A stretch of DNA of 64,000 nucleotides, from positions 34,307 to 98,306 of the forward strand of contig NZ_MZMV01000026.1 of NCBI RefSeq assembly GCF_002210435.1, written 5' to 3'. The DNA comes from Micromonospora wenchangensis (GTDB lineage: Bacteria; Actinomycetota; Actinomycetes; Mycobacteriales; Micromonosporaceae). A program made the position numbers and the translations under genes. The notes under the pieces were generated by a model. It did not search any database. It had not been told where the DNA came from and saw nothing but the letters and a program-made list of their open reading frames with translations. Shown here piece after piece: positions 16,977 through 25,188 of this stretch; the first letter of the stretch is position 1, and every line of letters begins with the position of its first letter.

Positions 16977-16993
16977 CCCGGCCGGCCCGGTCA
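16974..16993. terminator. 20-bp near-palindrome carrying both converging stop codons
   Basis: The first three bases are the TGA of the 65-aa gene and the last three read as TGA of the pyruvyl transferase on the other strand. The arms TGACC and GGTCA enclose a CGGCCGG core. Only 14 bases separate the coding regions, so this may serve as a compact bidirectional terminator, although no T-tract is present. Confidence 0.35.
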
Positions 16994-18139
16994 GGCGGCC
17001 ATCCGGGCCAGGGTGCGCGAACGCAGGCCGTCCAGCACGGCACGGGTGACCTGGGAGGTGCCCCGGGCCTGGTCGCACACCTCGGCGACCCGGCGGGCGG
17101 TGGCCTCGCGGCGGGACTCCCGTTCGTCCCAGAGCCGGTCGACCTCCGCCAGCAGCGGGCCCTCCACCTCGCGTTCCACGCCGCGCAGCGCCGGCACCCC
17201 GAGCCGCTGGGCCAGGTCGAAGACCTTCCCGGCGTACGGCAGGGGCAGGAACGGGGTGCCGACCATCGCCGCGAAGATCAGGAAGTGCAGCCGCATGCCG
17301 ACCGCCAGGTCGAAGTGCTTCATCAGGCCGAGCACCTGCCGGGGCGAGTAGTCGCCGTGCAGGATGCGCCCCCGGTCGGCGGCGATCATGTGGGACAACA
17401 CCCCGTGTGAGTGCCGGATGTCGTCGCGTTCCATCGGCACGAACAGCACGTGCGCGTCGATCCGCTGCACCAGGAAGTCACCGATCTGGGCGAGCAACCG
17501 GTGGTACCCGTCGACGTCGAGCCGTTCGGCCGCCCGCCCCGGCTCCCGGACGCTCAGCCCGACCAGTCGCTTGCCGGCGGGCACCCCCTCCTCGCGCAGC
17601 AGCCGGGCGGGGAAGTCCTCCGGTTCCAGCAGGAACGCCGGATCGGCGGTGACGGTGATCGGATTGAGCAGCCCGGCCTCCTCCAGCACCATCCGGGACT
17701 CCTGGTCGCGGACGGTCACCTCGGTCGCCCCGGCCAACGTCTCCCGGACCATGCCGGTGTCCACCCCGTCGCTGAGTGGGCCGACACCCACCGCGTACGT
17801 CAGCAGGGGCAGGCCACGTTCCTGGGCGACCCGGACGACCCGCAGGTAACGGCGGGCCTCCTTGTCGTACAGGATGCCGCCGCCGCCGAGGATGAGCAGG
17901 TCGAGCTGGCCGAGCACCTCGGCCGAGTCGACCCGGCTGACGCCCTCCCAGGGCACCGCCTCGACGTCGGGATGGGCCAGCGCGGTGTGCGCCGGGTTGC
18001 GGGAGAACACGATGATCCGCGCGTTCGGCTCCTGCTCCCGCAGGTCGGCCAGCAGACCGGTGAGGATCGCCTCGTCCCCCAGGTTCCGACCGCCGTACGA
18101 GCCGAGGACACCGATGGTCAATCCGGTGGGACCCCTCAT
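16991..18139 (-). CDS. Polysaccharide pyruvyl transferase family protein
   Basis: The 382-aa protein matches the PS_pyruv_trans family (PF04230, CsaB-like): LGSYGGRNLGDEAIL at the start, the GGGGILYD loop, TADPAF, and a C-terminal GMRLHFLIFA segment with the family-conserved arginine and histidine. Such enzymes transfer pyruvate from PEP to cell-wall or exopolysaccharide sugars. GGGGAGGAG precedes the ATG. It is monocistronic in appearance and no polysaccharide genes flank it, so its acceptor is unknown. Confidence 0.9.
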   Translation of the reverse strand: MRGPTGLTIGVLGSYGGRNLGDEAILTGLLADLREQEPNARIIVFSRNPAHTALAHPDVEAVPWEGVSRVDSAEVLGQLDLLILGGGGILYDKEARRYLRVVRVAQERGLPLLTYAVGVGPLSDGVDTGMVRETLAGATEVTVRDQESRMVLEEAGLLNPITVTADPAFLLEPEDFPARLLREEGVPAGKRLVGLSVREPGRAAERLDVDGYHRLLAQIGDFLVQRIDAHVLFVPMERDDIRHSHGVLSHMIAADRGRILHGDYSPRQVLGLMKHFDLAVGMRLHFLIFAAMVGTPFLPLPYAGKVFDLAQRLGVPALRGVEREVEGPLLAEVDRLWDERESRREATARRVAEVCDQARGTSQVTRAVLDGLRSRTLARMAA

Positions 18140-18290
18140 CCGTCACTCCTCCCCAGGACCGTCCCGGCCCGCATTCCCCCTCCCACCCCACCCATGCCCT
18201 GCCCCGCTCGCCCGTCCCCTCCCGCTACCTCCGCTTCCACCCCGACCCGCCGCCGCTCCCCACCCGCCCCGGCCCTCACCGCCGTCCCCG
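18140..18290. other. C-rich spacer upstream of the palindrome array
   Basis: This stretch is strongly pyrimidine-biased on the plus strand (long runs of C with T and A) and shows no gene. Upstream signals of the pyruvyl transferase gene must lie here. Confidence 0.4.
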
Positions 18291-18348
18291 GTGATCAAGA
18301 GGTTCGCGTCAACCCACCCGCCCCTCCTGACTCAAACCTCTTGGTCAC
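18291..18348. repeat. 58-nt palindromic repeat, copy 1
   Basis: The outer arms GTGATCAAGAGGTT and AACCTCTTGGTCAC pair; the inner arm bases (CGCGTCA against TGACTCA) are partly mismatched, making this the most degenerate copy. A 16-nt pyrimidine-rich loop separates the arms. It shares length and outer sequence with copies 2-4. Confidence 0.85.
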
Positions 18349-18372
18349 CGAGACATCGACGGGGGCGAGGGG

Positions 18373-18430
18373 TTGATCAAGAGGTTTGGGTCAGACCACC
18401 CCGTCTGGCTGACCCAAACCTCTTGGTCAA
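18373..18430. repeat. 58-nt palindromic repeat, copy 2
   Basis: Left arm TTGATCAAGAGGTTTGGGTC pairs with GACCCAAACCTCTTGGTCAA with a single T/C difference. The inner part of the stem (TTGGGTCAG) differs from that of the other copies, but both arms have changed together. About 26 nt of near-identical spacer (ACATCGACGGGGG core) precedes both copies 2 and 3. Confidence 0.9.
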
Positions 18431-18454
18431 CGGGGACATCGACGGGGGTGAGGG

Positions 18455-18512
18455 GTTGATCAAGAGGTTTACGTCGGGGCGGGGCGGACCGTTGACGTAA
18501 ACCTCTTGATCA
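18455..18512. repeat. 58-nt palindromic repeat, copy 3
   Basis: From 18457 the arm TGATCAAGAGGTTTACGTC pairs perfectly over 19 bp with GACGTAAACCTCTTGATCA; an 18-nt GC-rich loop separates them. The inner stem word (TTTACGTC) again differs from the other copies with matching change on the opposite arm. Confidence 0.9.
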
Positions 18513-18613
18513 CCGGGGCGGGACGCGCGGGGCAGGAGGGGACGGGGGCGCGGGCGTGGGGTGGGTGGGGTAATCGGGTTGCCCGGGGTGAGGGGGCTCG
18601 CCAGGGTGGGGGG

Positions 18614-19573
18614 ATGGTGGGTGTGCGTGCGGGCGGGGGCAGGATCGGGTGGGACGAGCTGCCCGGGCATGTGCGGCAGGCGGTGGAGCGGATCATCGGT
18701 GACCGGGTGGTCGAAGCGGTGTCCCAGCCCGGCGGGTACTCCCCGGGCACCGCCGACCGGGTGCGGACCGCCGGTGGTCGACGGGCGTTCGTCAAGGCGG
18801 TCAGCCCGGCGCAGAACCCGGACAGTCCCCGGATGCACCGCGCCGAGGCCCGGCACACCGCCGCGCTGCCCCCGTCCGCGCCGACGCCCCGGCTGCTCGG
18901 TTGCCACGACGACGGCGACTGGGTGGCGCTCGTGCTGACCGATGTCGACGGACGGCACCCGTACACCCCCTGGCGGGACGCCGAACTCGACGCGACGCTG
19001 CGTACGCTGGAAGCCCTGGCCGGGACGCTCACGCCGAACCCGGTGCCGGGCACGCCGACCGCCGCCGAACGGTTGGCCCACGATTTCGGCGGCTGGCGGC
19101 GGATCGCCGCCGACCCGCCGTCCCGGCTCGACCCGTGGGTCGCCGGGCACCTGGACGAGCTGTGCGCGGCGGCCGACCGGGGGTTGACCGGGCTGGCCGG
19201 GGACACCCTGTGCCATCTGGACGTGCGGGCCGACAACCTGCTGATCGGCCGGGACGGCACGGTCACCGTGGTGGACTGGCCGTGGGCCTGCCGGGGCCCC
19301 GCCTGGTTGGACACGGCGCTGCTGCTGGTCAACGTACGGTTGCACGGCGGGCACGACACCGAGGCGTTGCTGCGCCGGCTGCCGCTCACCGCCGGGGCCG
19401 ACCCGGCCGCGCTGACCGGCTTCTACGCCGGGCTGGCCGGTTTCTTCACCGACAGCGCGCGTCGCCCGCCGCCGCCCAACATTCCCACCGTGCGCGCCTT
19501 CCAGCAGGCCCAGGCCGACGCCCTGCTGCCCTGGCTGCGCCACCGCCTCGACCACCCGCGGACCGCTGGTTGA
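18614..19573 (+). CDS. Aminoglycoside phosphotransferase (APH) family kinase
   Basis: The 319-aa protein has the APH/choline-kinase fold: a candidate ATP-site lysine at 61 (FVKAV), the catalytic HLDVRADN loop (His201, Asp203, Asn208) and the metal-binding Asp221 in VVDWPWA. Substrates of such stand-alone homologs vary and cannot be read from sequence; antibiotic resistance should not be assumed. The ATG at 18614 follows AGGGTGGGGGG. Its TGA stop lies inside the first arm of palindromic repeat copy 4, and copies 1-3 sit just upstream. Confidence 0.88.
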   Translation: MVGVRAGGGRIGWDELPGHVRQAVERIIGDRVVEAVSQPGGYSPGTADRVRTAGGRRAFVKAVSPAQNPDSPRMHRAEARHTAALPPSAPTPRLLGCHDDGDWVALVLTDVDGRHPYTPWRDAELDATLRTLEALAGTLTPNPVPGTPTAAERLAHDFGGWRRIAADPPSRLDPWVAGHLDELCAAADRGLTGLAGDTLCHLDVRADNLLIGRDGTVTVVDWPWACRGPAWLDTALLLVNVRLHGGHDTEALLRRLPLTAGADPAALTGFYAGLAGFFTDSARRPPPPNIPTVRAFQQAQADALLPWLRHRLDHPRTAG

Positions 19574-19627
19574 CCAAGAGGTTCGCGTCACCGGCAGCCG
19601 ATTCCGTGACGCGAACCTCTTGATCAA
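19570..19627. repeat. 58-nt palindromic repeat, copy 4
   Basis: Left arm TTGACCAAGAGGTTCGCGTC pairs with GACGCGAACCTCTTGATCAA with one mismatch. It begins one base before the stop codon of the APH gene, so the coding end is part of the repeat. Position and symmetry would also allow a terminator role. Confidence 0.9.
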
Positions 19628-19660
19628 CGCGGACGGGCGGGGGCCGGCGGGGGGTACGGG

Positions 19661-20449
19661 TCAGTGGAGTTGGTGGGTGAGGAAGGGCAGGGCTACGTGG
19701 GGTAGCAGGGGGGTGGTGGGGATGTCCTGGTGGGTGAGGCCGGGGAGGACCGCCAGGCGGGAGGCCGGGCGGGCGGTGCCGTCGCCGCCCGGGTCGTGGT
19801 GGCCGCCGCCGAGCAGCCCGTAGAACTCGGCCATGTGGGCCACCGGGATCGCGTCCGCGTCGGCGAAGACCAGCAGGGTCGGTACGGCGAGCGCGGCCAC
19901 CTGCGGCGTCCAGTCGTACTCGCGGCGCAGCAGGTCACCGGTCTTGGCCCAGAGCACCGGCCAGTCCTGCGGACGGGGGGCGATCCGCGTGTAGAGCTGG
20001 TGCGGGGGCGTGCCGCGCATCCGCTCGCCGGCCCGCTCGTCCTGACCGGACATGGCGGCCAGCACCTCGGGATACCAACCCTGCCGCCGGAACGGGGTGG
20101 AGACCAGCACCAGCCGGCGTACCAGGTCCGGATGCTGGATGGCGGTCCGCAGCGCCACCCCGCCGCCGAGGGAGTACCCCAACAGCTGCGCCCCGGGCAG
20201 GTCGAGGTACCGCAGCAGCGCGGCGACGTCGTCGGCCATCGACTCGTAGCGCAGTGGACGAGCCACGTCGGCGGTGCGGCCGTGGCCCTGGAGGTCGACC
20301 GCGATCACCCGACGGCGGTGGGCCAGCGCCGGCACGATCGGGGCGAACATCTCCGCCGCGCCGTAGCCGCCGTGCAGCAGCACCAGCGGTGGGCCGTCGC
20401 CGTGTTCCTCGTACCAGAGCCGCAGCCCGTTGACGTCCGCGTAGCTCAC
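19661..20449 (-). CDS. Alpha/beta hydrolase
   Basis: The 262-aa protein has the complete alpha/beta hydrolase pattern: the oxyanion HGGYG loop (26-30), nucleophile Ser93 in GYSLGG, an acid in VFADADAIP and the histidine in LTHQD. It has no signal peptide. The GTG start is preceded by a near-perfect GGAGGTGA Shine-Dalgarno sequence. It lies downstream of the tRNA-Val gene on the same strand. The substrate is not predictable. Confidence 0.9.
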   Translation of the reverse strand: MSYADVNGLRLWYEEHGDGPPLVLLHGGYGAAEMFAPIVPALAHRRRVIAVDLQGHGRTADVARPLRYESMADDVAALLRYLDLPGAQLLGYSLGGGVALRTAIQHPDLVRRLVLVSTPFRRQGWYPEVLAAMSGQDERAGERMRGTPPHQLYTRIAPRPQDWPVLWAKTGDLLRREYDWTPQVAALAVPTLLVFADADAIPVAHMAEFYGLLGGGHHDPGGDGTARPASRLAVLPGLTHQDIPTTPLLPHVALPFLTHQLH

Positions 20450-20592
20450 GATGTCACCTCCGGCCGACGTCGGGACGCGGGCCGCCGGGAGCCGCCACGG
20501 CGACGCCTCCGGCGGACCTGCCGGCGGCGTCCCATCGGCTCAACGATCCGGCCGCCGATGGTCGACGGCCGTTGTCGTTGCTGGTCGGAGGG

Positions 20593-20664
20593 TGGGCGCG
20601 GCAGGTTTCGAACCTGCGACCCCTCGCTTGTAAGGCGAGTGCTCTCCCACTGAGCTACGCGCCC
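20593..20664 (-). tRNA. tRNA-Val (anticodon TAC)
   Basis: Read on the minus strand the 72-nt sequence folds as a cloverleaf: acceptor GGGCGCG pairs with CGCGCCC, the D-arm has GCTC and GAGC, the anticodon loop is CTTACAA giving TAC, and the T-arm contains GGTTCGAAACC. The discriminator is A and the CCA is not encoded. Confidence 0.96.
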
Positions 20665-20747
20665 GGAACGCCCGTACGAGCGGGCCGGTGGCTGGCAAGC
20701 TTACCTGCCGGCCGCCGGCCCGTCGCAACGGTGTGCCAGGTGACCGG

Positions 20748-21215
20748 TCAGGCGGCGACCGTGTCGGCGAGGGCCTTGCGCCAGCCCTGCTGGTCGCGCG
20801 CCTCACCCGGCATGTTCATCTCGGCGAACCGGACGACGCCGGCCTTGTCGATGACGAAGGTGCCCCGGTTGGCGATGCCGGCGAGGTCGTTGAAGACGCC
20901 GTACGCCTGGGCGACCGCCCCGTGCGGCCAAAAGTCGGACAGCAGCGGGAACTGGTAGCCCTCCTTCTCGGCCCAGATCTTGTGGGCGTAGACCGAGTCG
21001 ACGCTGACGGTGAGCACCTGCACGTCGTCGTTGACGTAGTCGTTGAGGTTGTCCCGCACCTCGCACAGCTCACCCTGGCAGATGCCGGTGAAGGCGAGCG
21101 GGTAGAACACCAGCAGCACGGTGCGGTTGCCCCGGTAGTCCGAGAGCCGTACCTCCTGGTTGTTCTGGTCCTTCAGCAGGAAGTCGGGTGCCTCGGCACC
21201 AACCTCGATCGGCAT
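20748..21215 (-). CDS. ahpE: AhpE-type peroxiredoxin
   Basis: The 155-aa protein is a peroxiredoxin of the AhpE/1-Cys class: N-terminal APDFLLKDQ, the active-site segment FYPLAFTGICQGELCEV with the peroxidatic cysteine in GICQ, and the conserved arginine in ANRGTFVID. It reduces peroxides, in mycobacteria with mycothiol/mycoredoxin. AAGGAG precedes the ATG at 21215. Its neighbour DUF3052 and nearby aceE give an order known from mycobacteria. Confidence 0.93.
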   Translation of the reverse strand: MPIEVGAEAPDFLLKDQNNQEVRLSDYRGNRTVLLVFYPLAFTGICQGELCEVRDNLNDYVNDDVQVLTVSVDSVYAHKIWAEKEGYQFPLLSDFWPHGAVAQAYGVFNDLAGIANRGTFVIDKAGVVRFAEMNMPGEARDQQGWRKALADTVAA

Positions 21216-21305
21216 GCGAACTCCTTGGGTCGAGTCTGAGGTGGGTTCAGCCTGCCACACCCGGGGACGACGCTCCGGGTGCGGGACTGCTCAGTCGCGT
21301 ACGGC

Positions 21306-21743
21306 CTACTTGCGGCCCTTGGACCCGCGGCGCAGCACCAGCCGGGCGCCGCTCCAGTCCTTGCCGGCGTTGAGGGTCGAGGTCTGCTGGAGCCCGGCGG
21401 TCTGCGCCGACTCGGCGACCTCGCTCGGCTCGACGTGGCCGTCGCGGCCGGCCTTCGGGGTCAACAGCCACACGACTCCGGCGTCGGCCAGCGGACCGAG
21501 GGCGTCGACGAGGAGCTCGAAGAGGTCACCGTCACCGTCGCGGTACCAGACGAGCACCGCGTCGACCACCTCGTCGGTGTCCTCGTCGACCAGTTCTCCA
21601 CAGCGGTCGGTCAGGGCGTCCCGGAGATCCTGGTCGACGTCCTCGTCGTACCCCATCTCCATGACGACCATGCCCGGTTCGATCCCGAACCGGTCCGCCA
21701 GGAGACGTACCCCGTCGGCGGCCTGACCAGCGGTCGCGCTCAC
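21306..21743 (-). CDS. DUF3052 family protein
   Basis: The 145-aa acidic protein matches DUF3052: ADRFGIEPGMVVMEMGYDEDVD at the start, a VDAVLVWYRDGDGDL strand and WLLTPKAGRDGHVEPSEVAESAQTAG-type end motif, with a basic tail. The GTG at 21743 sits behind GAGGAGG. Its function is unknown. The family is actinobacterial and usually lies by ahpE and aceE, consistent with this context. Confidence 0.9.
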   Translation of the reverse strand: MSATAGQAADGVRLLADRFGIEPGMVVMEMGYDEDVDQDLRDALTDRCGELVDEDTDEVVDAVLVWYRDGDGDLFELLVDALGPLADAGVVWLLTPKAGRDGHVEPSEVAESAQTAGLQQTSTLNAGKDWSGARLVLRRGSKGRK

Positions 21744-21856
21744 TGTCGCGTGCCTCCTCATCTCGTCCCTGCCCGGCGGCGTCGCGGTGACGCCGTCAGG
21801 CAGAGTCCACACAGTTGTGGTCCGTCGCGCAAGTGGCGCACCGGGTGGAACGGAAT

Positions 21857-24800
21857 TTACCGTGCCAGCAGCGTACGGGCACCCTGGGTAATGGCATCCT
21901 CGGAGACCAGCACCTGACGGGCAGCCGGACCTAATGGTACAAACGAGTCAACTGCCGCCACCCGCCGCGCCGCCCCCACGTATCCGGCGTCGACCAGCGC
22001 CGCGAGAATCCCCTCGCCCACCCCGCCGGAGCGCCGCGTCTCGTCGACCACCAGCACCCGCCCGGTCGCCGACGCCTCCCGGATCAGGTCCGCCACCGGC
22101 AGCGGGGCCAGCCACCGCAGGTCCACCACCCGGCAGCCGATCCCCTCGTCGGCCAGGGTCGACGCCGCCCGCAGCGACATCCGCACCCCGTTACCGAACG
22201 TGACGATCGTGACGTCCTCGGCGGAGCCGACGCCGTACACCCGGGCCCGGCCGATCGGCGCGTGGCCGGCGGCCCAGGCGGACGGCTCGGCGTAGGCCCC
22301 CAGCCACTCACCGTCACCAGGCTCGTACAGGTCCCGGGTGTGGTAGAGCGCGATCGGCTCCAGGAAGACCGAGACCGTGCCGTCCACGACCGCGGCGGCC
22401 AGGCAGGTCCGCAGCAGCGGGCCGGCGTCGTCCGGCCGCGCCGGCACCGCGACCACCAGACCGGGCACGTCCCGCAGTACGGCCACCGAGTTGTCGTTGT
22501 GGAAGTGCCCCCCGAACCCCTCCTGGTACGCCAGCCCCGGCACCCGCACCACCATCGGGTTGCGGAACGCCCCCTGGGAGAAGAACTGCAGGGTGGCCGC
22601 CTCGCCGCGCAACTGGTCCTCGGCGTTGTGCAGGTACGCCAGGTACTGGATCTCCGGCACCGGCAGCATCCCGGCCAGCCCCGCGCCCAGCCCCAACCCC
22701 AGCACCGACGTCTCGTCCAGCAGGGTGTCGAAGACCCGGGCCGCCCCGAACCGCTCCCGCAGCCCCTTGGTCACCCCGTACACCCCGCCCTTGGCGGCGA
22801 CGTCCTCGCCGAACACCGCCAACTGCGGGTGGCTGAGCATCCCGTCGGCGAGGGCCGCGTTGATGCTCTGCGCGAGGGTCAGCGGGCCGGCCAGCTCCGG
22901 CGGCTTGCCGCCGAACGCCTCCGCCCGGCCGGCCGCGTCCGGGCCGGCGGCCCGCTGGGCGGCCTGCGCCACGGCGGCGGCGACCCGCGAGGGCCGGCGG
23001 GGCGACAGCGGGGCCACCACCTCGGCCACGGCCGACAGCTTCGGCTCGTCGAGCACCTCCTCGGCGGTCCGCCGCACCTGCCAGCCCCGCTCGTCGTAGC
23101 GGGCCAGCAACTCCTCCCCGGTGGCCACCCCGGCCTCGACGAGCAGTCGGGCGGTGGCCAGCACCGGGTCGCGTGCTTCGTCGGCGGCGATCTCGGCGGT
23201 GCTGCGGTACGCCTGCTCGGCGTCGGCACCGGCGTGCCCCAGCAGCCGCACGGTACGCAGGTGCAGCACCGCCGGGCGGCGGTGCCGGCGCACCCAGCCG
23301 GCGGCCTCGGCGGTCACCGCGTGCACGGCCACCGGATCGGTGCCGTCGGCGGTGAAGTACCGCACCCCCGGCCGGGCCCGCAGGGTCCGCTCCACCCAGC
23401 CCTCCGGCGACCGGACGCTGATCCCCAGGCCGTTGTCCTCGCAGACGAACAGCACCGGGATCCGCAGACCGGTGTGGTCGTACCAGCCGGCGGTGTTGAA
23501 CGCGGCGGTGGCGCTGGCGTGGTTGACCGAGGCGTCGCCGAACGAGCAGACCACGATGGCGTCCCGGGGCCACGGCGAGCGCGGCGGGCCGTCCGGGTCG
23601 TCGCGCCGGGCGGCGGTGTCCATCCGGCGCAGCCGCTCCACGGCCAGCCCCAGCCCGACCGCCCGGGGCAGGTGCGAGGCGATGGTGGAGGTGGTCGGCA
23701 CCACGGCCAGGTCGGCGCGGCCGAAGACCTTGTGCCGGCCCCCGGCGATCGGGTCGAGGGTCGAGGCGACCATGCCCCGCAGCACGTCCCGGGCCGCCTC
23801 GGCGTACGCCTGCTGCCACCCGTCCGGGTCCGGGCCGCCCGCCGGATCGGCCACCGCCGGCTCCGGGCGGGGGCCGGCGGGTACGACGGGTCCGGTGTCG
23901 GCCGGGCCTCCCGCCGGGCCGGGCCCACCGGCGGCGGACGCGACGGCCTGACCGGCGGCGGTGTCGGTGGCGGCGGCCGGCGCGGTGGCGGGCTGGTGAC
24001 GGGGCACCGGCTCGGCGGTGCCGTCGGAACCCACCCGGTAGGCGACCGGTCCGGCCGGGGGCGGTGGCACGGCGACGCCGTCGACCGCGTCCGCCGGGCG
24101 CACCGCCGCGGGGTGCGGGTCGTGGACCGGGGAGCCGGGGCCGGTCTCCCCGCCCCACCCGGCACCGGCGTCCGACCCGGCCGGCGGACCGGCCTGGACG
24201 GTCCCGTCCGGCAAGCCGGTGGCAGCCGGAGTCCCGGGTGACAGGTCGACGGCGTCCGGCGTTCCGGGCGGCGCAGCCGGGGCGTCCGGCAGCCCGGTCG
24301 GCGGGCCGCCGGTTCCCGGGGTTCCCGGCGGCGCGGTCACGGCGTCCGGCGGGCCGGCGGCGTCGGGGGCATCGGTGTCCGGACCCGCGGCGGGTGGGCC
24401 GGTGTGCTGCGCTCCGGCAGGCGCGGGGACGTCGTCGACCGCCGGGTGCCCGTCGTCCGGGGCGTCCTCCGGCGGGCGGATGCCGTCGGGGCCGCCGGCC
24501 GGCGGGTGGTCGTCCCCGTCGGGGTCCGGGTCTCCGGTCACCGCCGCGAGGTCCCCGCCTTCCCCGGCGTCGCCGCCGGGGAAGGCGTCGGCCGCCTGGG
24601 CGGCGCGCAGGCAGTAGAACGCGCCGGAGCGGTAGTGCAGCAGGGCCGGGTCGGTGGGGCGCAGCGCGGCGGCCACCGCCGCGTTGGCCTCGTGCCCGGC
24701 CGAGCCGATCGTGTAGAAGCCCTCGTCGAAGCTGCGCAGCCACCGCGCGGCCAGGTCGAGCTGGCGGCTGGTCACCTGCGCGTCGAACAGGGCGAGTAGC

Positions 24801-24967
24801 TGGTGCCCGGTCAGCGCGGCACCGGGCCGGACGGGTCGCCCGGGGTCACGCCGCCGCTCGGGCTCGGGCAACGCGCCCAGGGTCTCCCGGAACCGGTCGT
24901 CGAGATCTTGCGGGGTGGTCACGCGATCAGCATTACCGACGGAGGCCACGCTCGCCCACTCAGACAC
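21857..24967 (-). CDS. Fused E1 alpha/beta 2-oxoacid dehydrogenase with long disordered insert
   Basis: The 1036-aa protein joins an alpha-type and a beta-type E1 subunit. The alpha half has SAGHEANAA and the thiamine diphosphate motif GDASVNHA ending in CEDN. The beta half (from about residue 690) has LAQSINAAL, FGEDVAAKGGVYGVT and EIQYLAYLHNAEDQ. It is a thiamine enzyme decarboxylating a branched-chain or related 2-oxoacid. About 250 residues (131-383), rich in Pro, Gly, Ala and Asp, split the alpha domain between HYRSGAFYCLRAAQAADAFP and AYAEAARDVLRG. The start is uncertain: GTG at 24967 or GTG at 24922. No E2/E3 genes adjoin. Confidence 0.9.
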   Translation of the reverse strand: MSEWASVASVGNADRVTTPQDLDDRFRETLGALPEPERRRDPGRPVRPGAALTGHQLLALFDAQVTSRQLDLAARWLRSFDEGFYTIGSAGHEANAAVAAALRPTDPALLHYRSGAFYCLRAAQAADAFPGGDAGEGGDLAAVTGDPDPDGDDHPPAGGPDGIRPPEDAPDDGHPAVDDVPAPAGAQHTGPPAAGPDTDAPDAAGPPDAVTAPPGTPGTGGPPTGLPDAPAAPPGTPDAVDLSPGTPAATGLPDGTVQAGPPAGSDAGAGWGGETGPGSPVHDPHPAAVRPADAVDGVAVPPPPAGPVAYRVGSDGTAEPVPRHQPATAPAAATDTAAGQAVASAAGGPGPAGGPADTGPVVPAGPRPEPAVADPAGGPDPDGWQQAYAEAARDVLRGMVASTLDPIAGGRHKVFGRADLAVVPTTSTIASHLPRAVGLGLAVERLRRMDTAARRDDPDGPPRSPWPRDAIVVCSFGDASVNHASATAAFNTAGWYDHTGLRIPVLFVCEDNGLGISVRSPEGWVERTLRARPGVRYFTADGTDPVAVHAVTAEAAGWVRRHRRPAVLHLRTVRLLGHAGADAEQAYRSTAEIAADEARDPVLATARLLVEAGVATGEELLARYDERGWQVRRTAEEVLDEPKLSAVAEVVAPLSPRRPSRVAAAVAQAAQRAAGPDAAGRAEAFGGKPPELAGPLTLAQSINAALADGMLSHPQLAVFGEDVAAKGGVYGVTKGLRERFGAARVFDTLLDETSVLGLGLGAGLAGMLPVPEIQYLAYLHNAEDQLRGEAATLQFFSQGAFRNPMVVRVPGLAYQEGFGGHFHNDNSVAVLRDVPGLVVAVPARPDDAGPLLRTCLAAAVVDGTVSVFLEPIALYHTRDLYEPGDGEWLGAYAEPSAWAAGHAPIGRARVYGVGSAEDVTIVTFGNGVRMSLRAASTLADEGIGCRVVDLRWLAPLPVADLIREASATGRVLVVDETRRSGGVGEGILAALVDAGYVGAARRVAAVDSFVPLGPAARQVLVSEDAITQGARTLLAR

Positions 24968-25188
24968 GACCCGACCGGGGTACGGCGGTCCGCCGCACCC
25001 CGCTGTGGACCGTCCCCGCAGGACACCGACCCGACCCGTTCCCGCGACGACGACGGCTGCCGGGCACCCGTTCGCCGGGCGCTGTTCGGCTGCCGGAGGC
25101 GGCGACGGTCTCCGGTCGTCACCTGACGGCCACCGTGGGTCGCGACGCTGCCGGGGTCAGGAACGCACCGGACCCCGGGGAGGCTCCC

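Noticed and set aside
18291..18512. CRISPR array
   Set aside because: Only three units, each a self-complementary hairpin; spacers between them are near-identical rather than unique, and no cas genes are present.
18614..19573. Aminoglycoside resistance gene
   Set aside because: The fold is right, but homologs have many substrates and nothing in the context indicates antibiotic resistance.
18377..19627. Minus-strand frame through the palindromic repeats and the APH gene
   Set aside because: The plus-strand kinase has its catalytic loop intact; the minus frame simply reads the palindromes.
22262..24241. 659-codon plus-strand frame opposite the fused E1 gene
   Set aside because: Antisense shadow; the minus strand carries the thiamine motifs.
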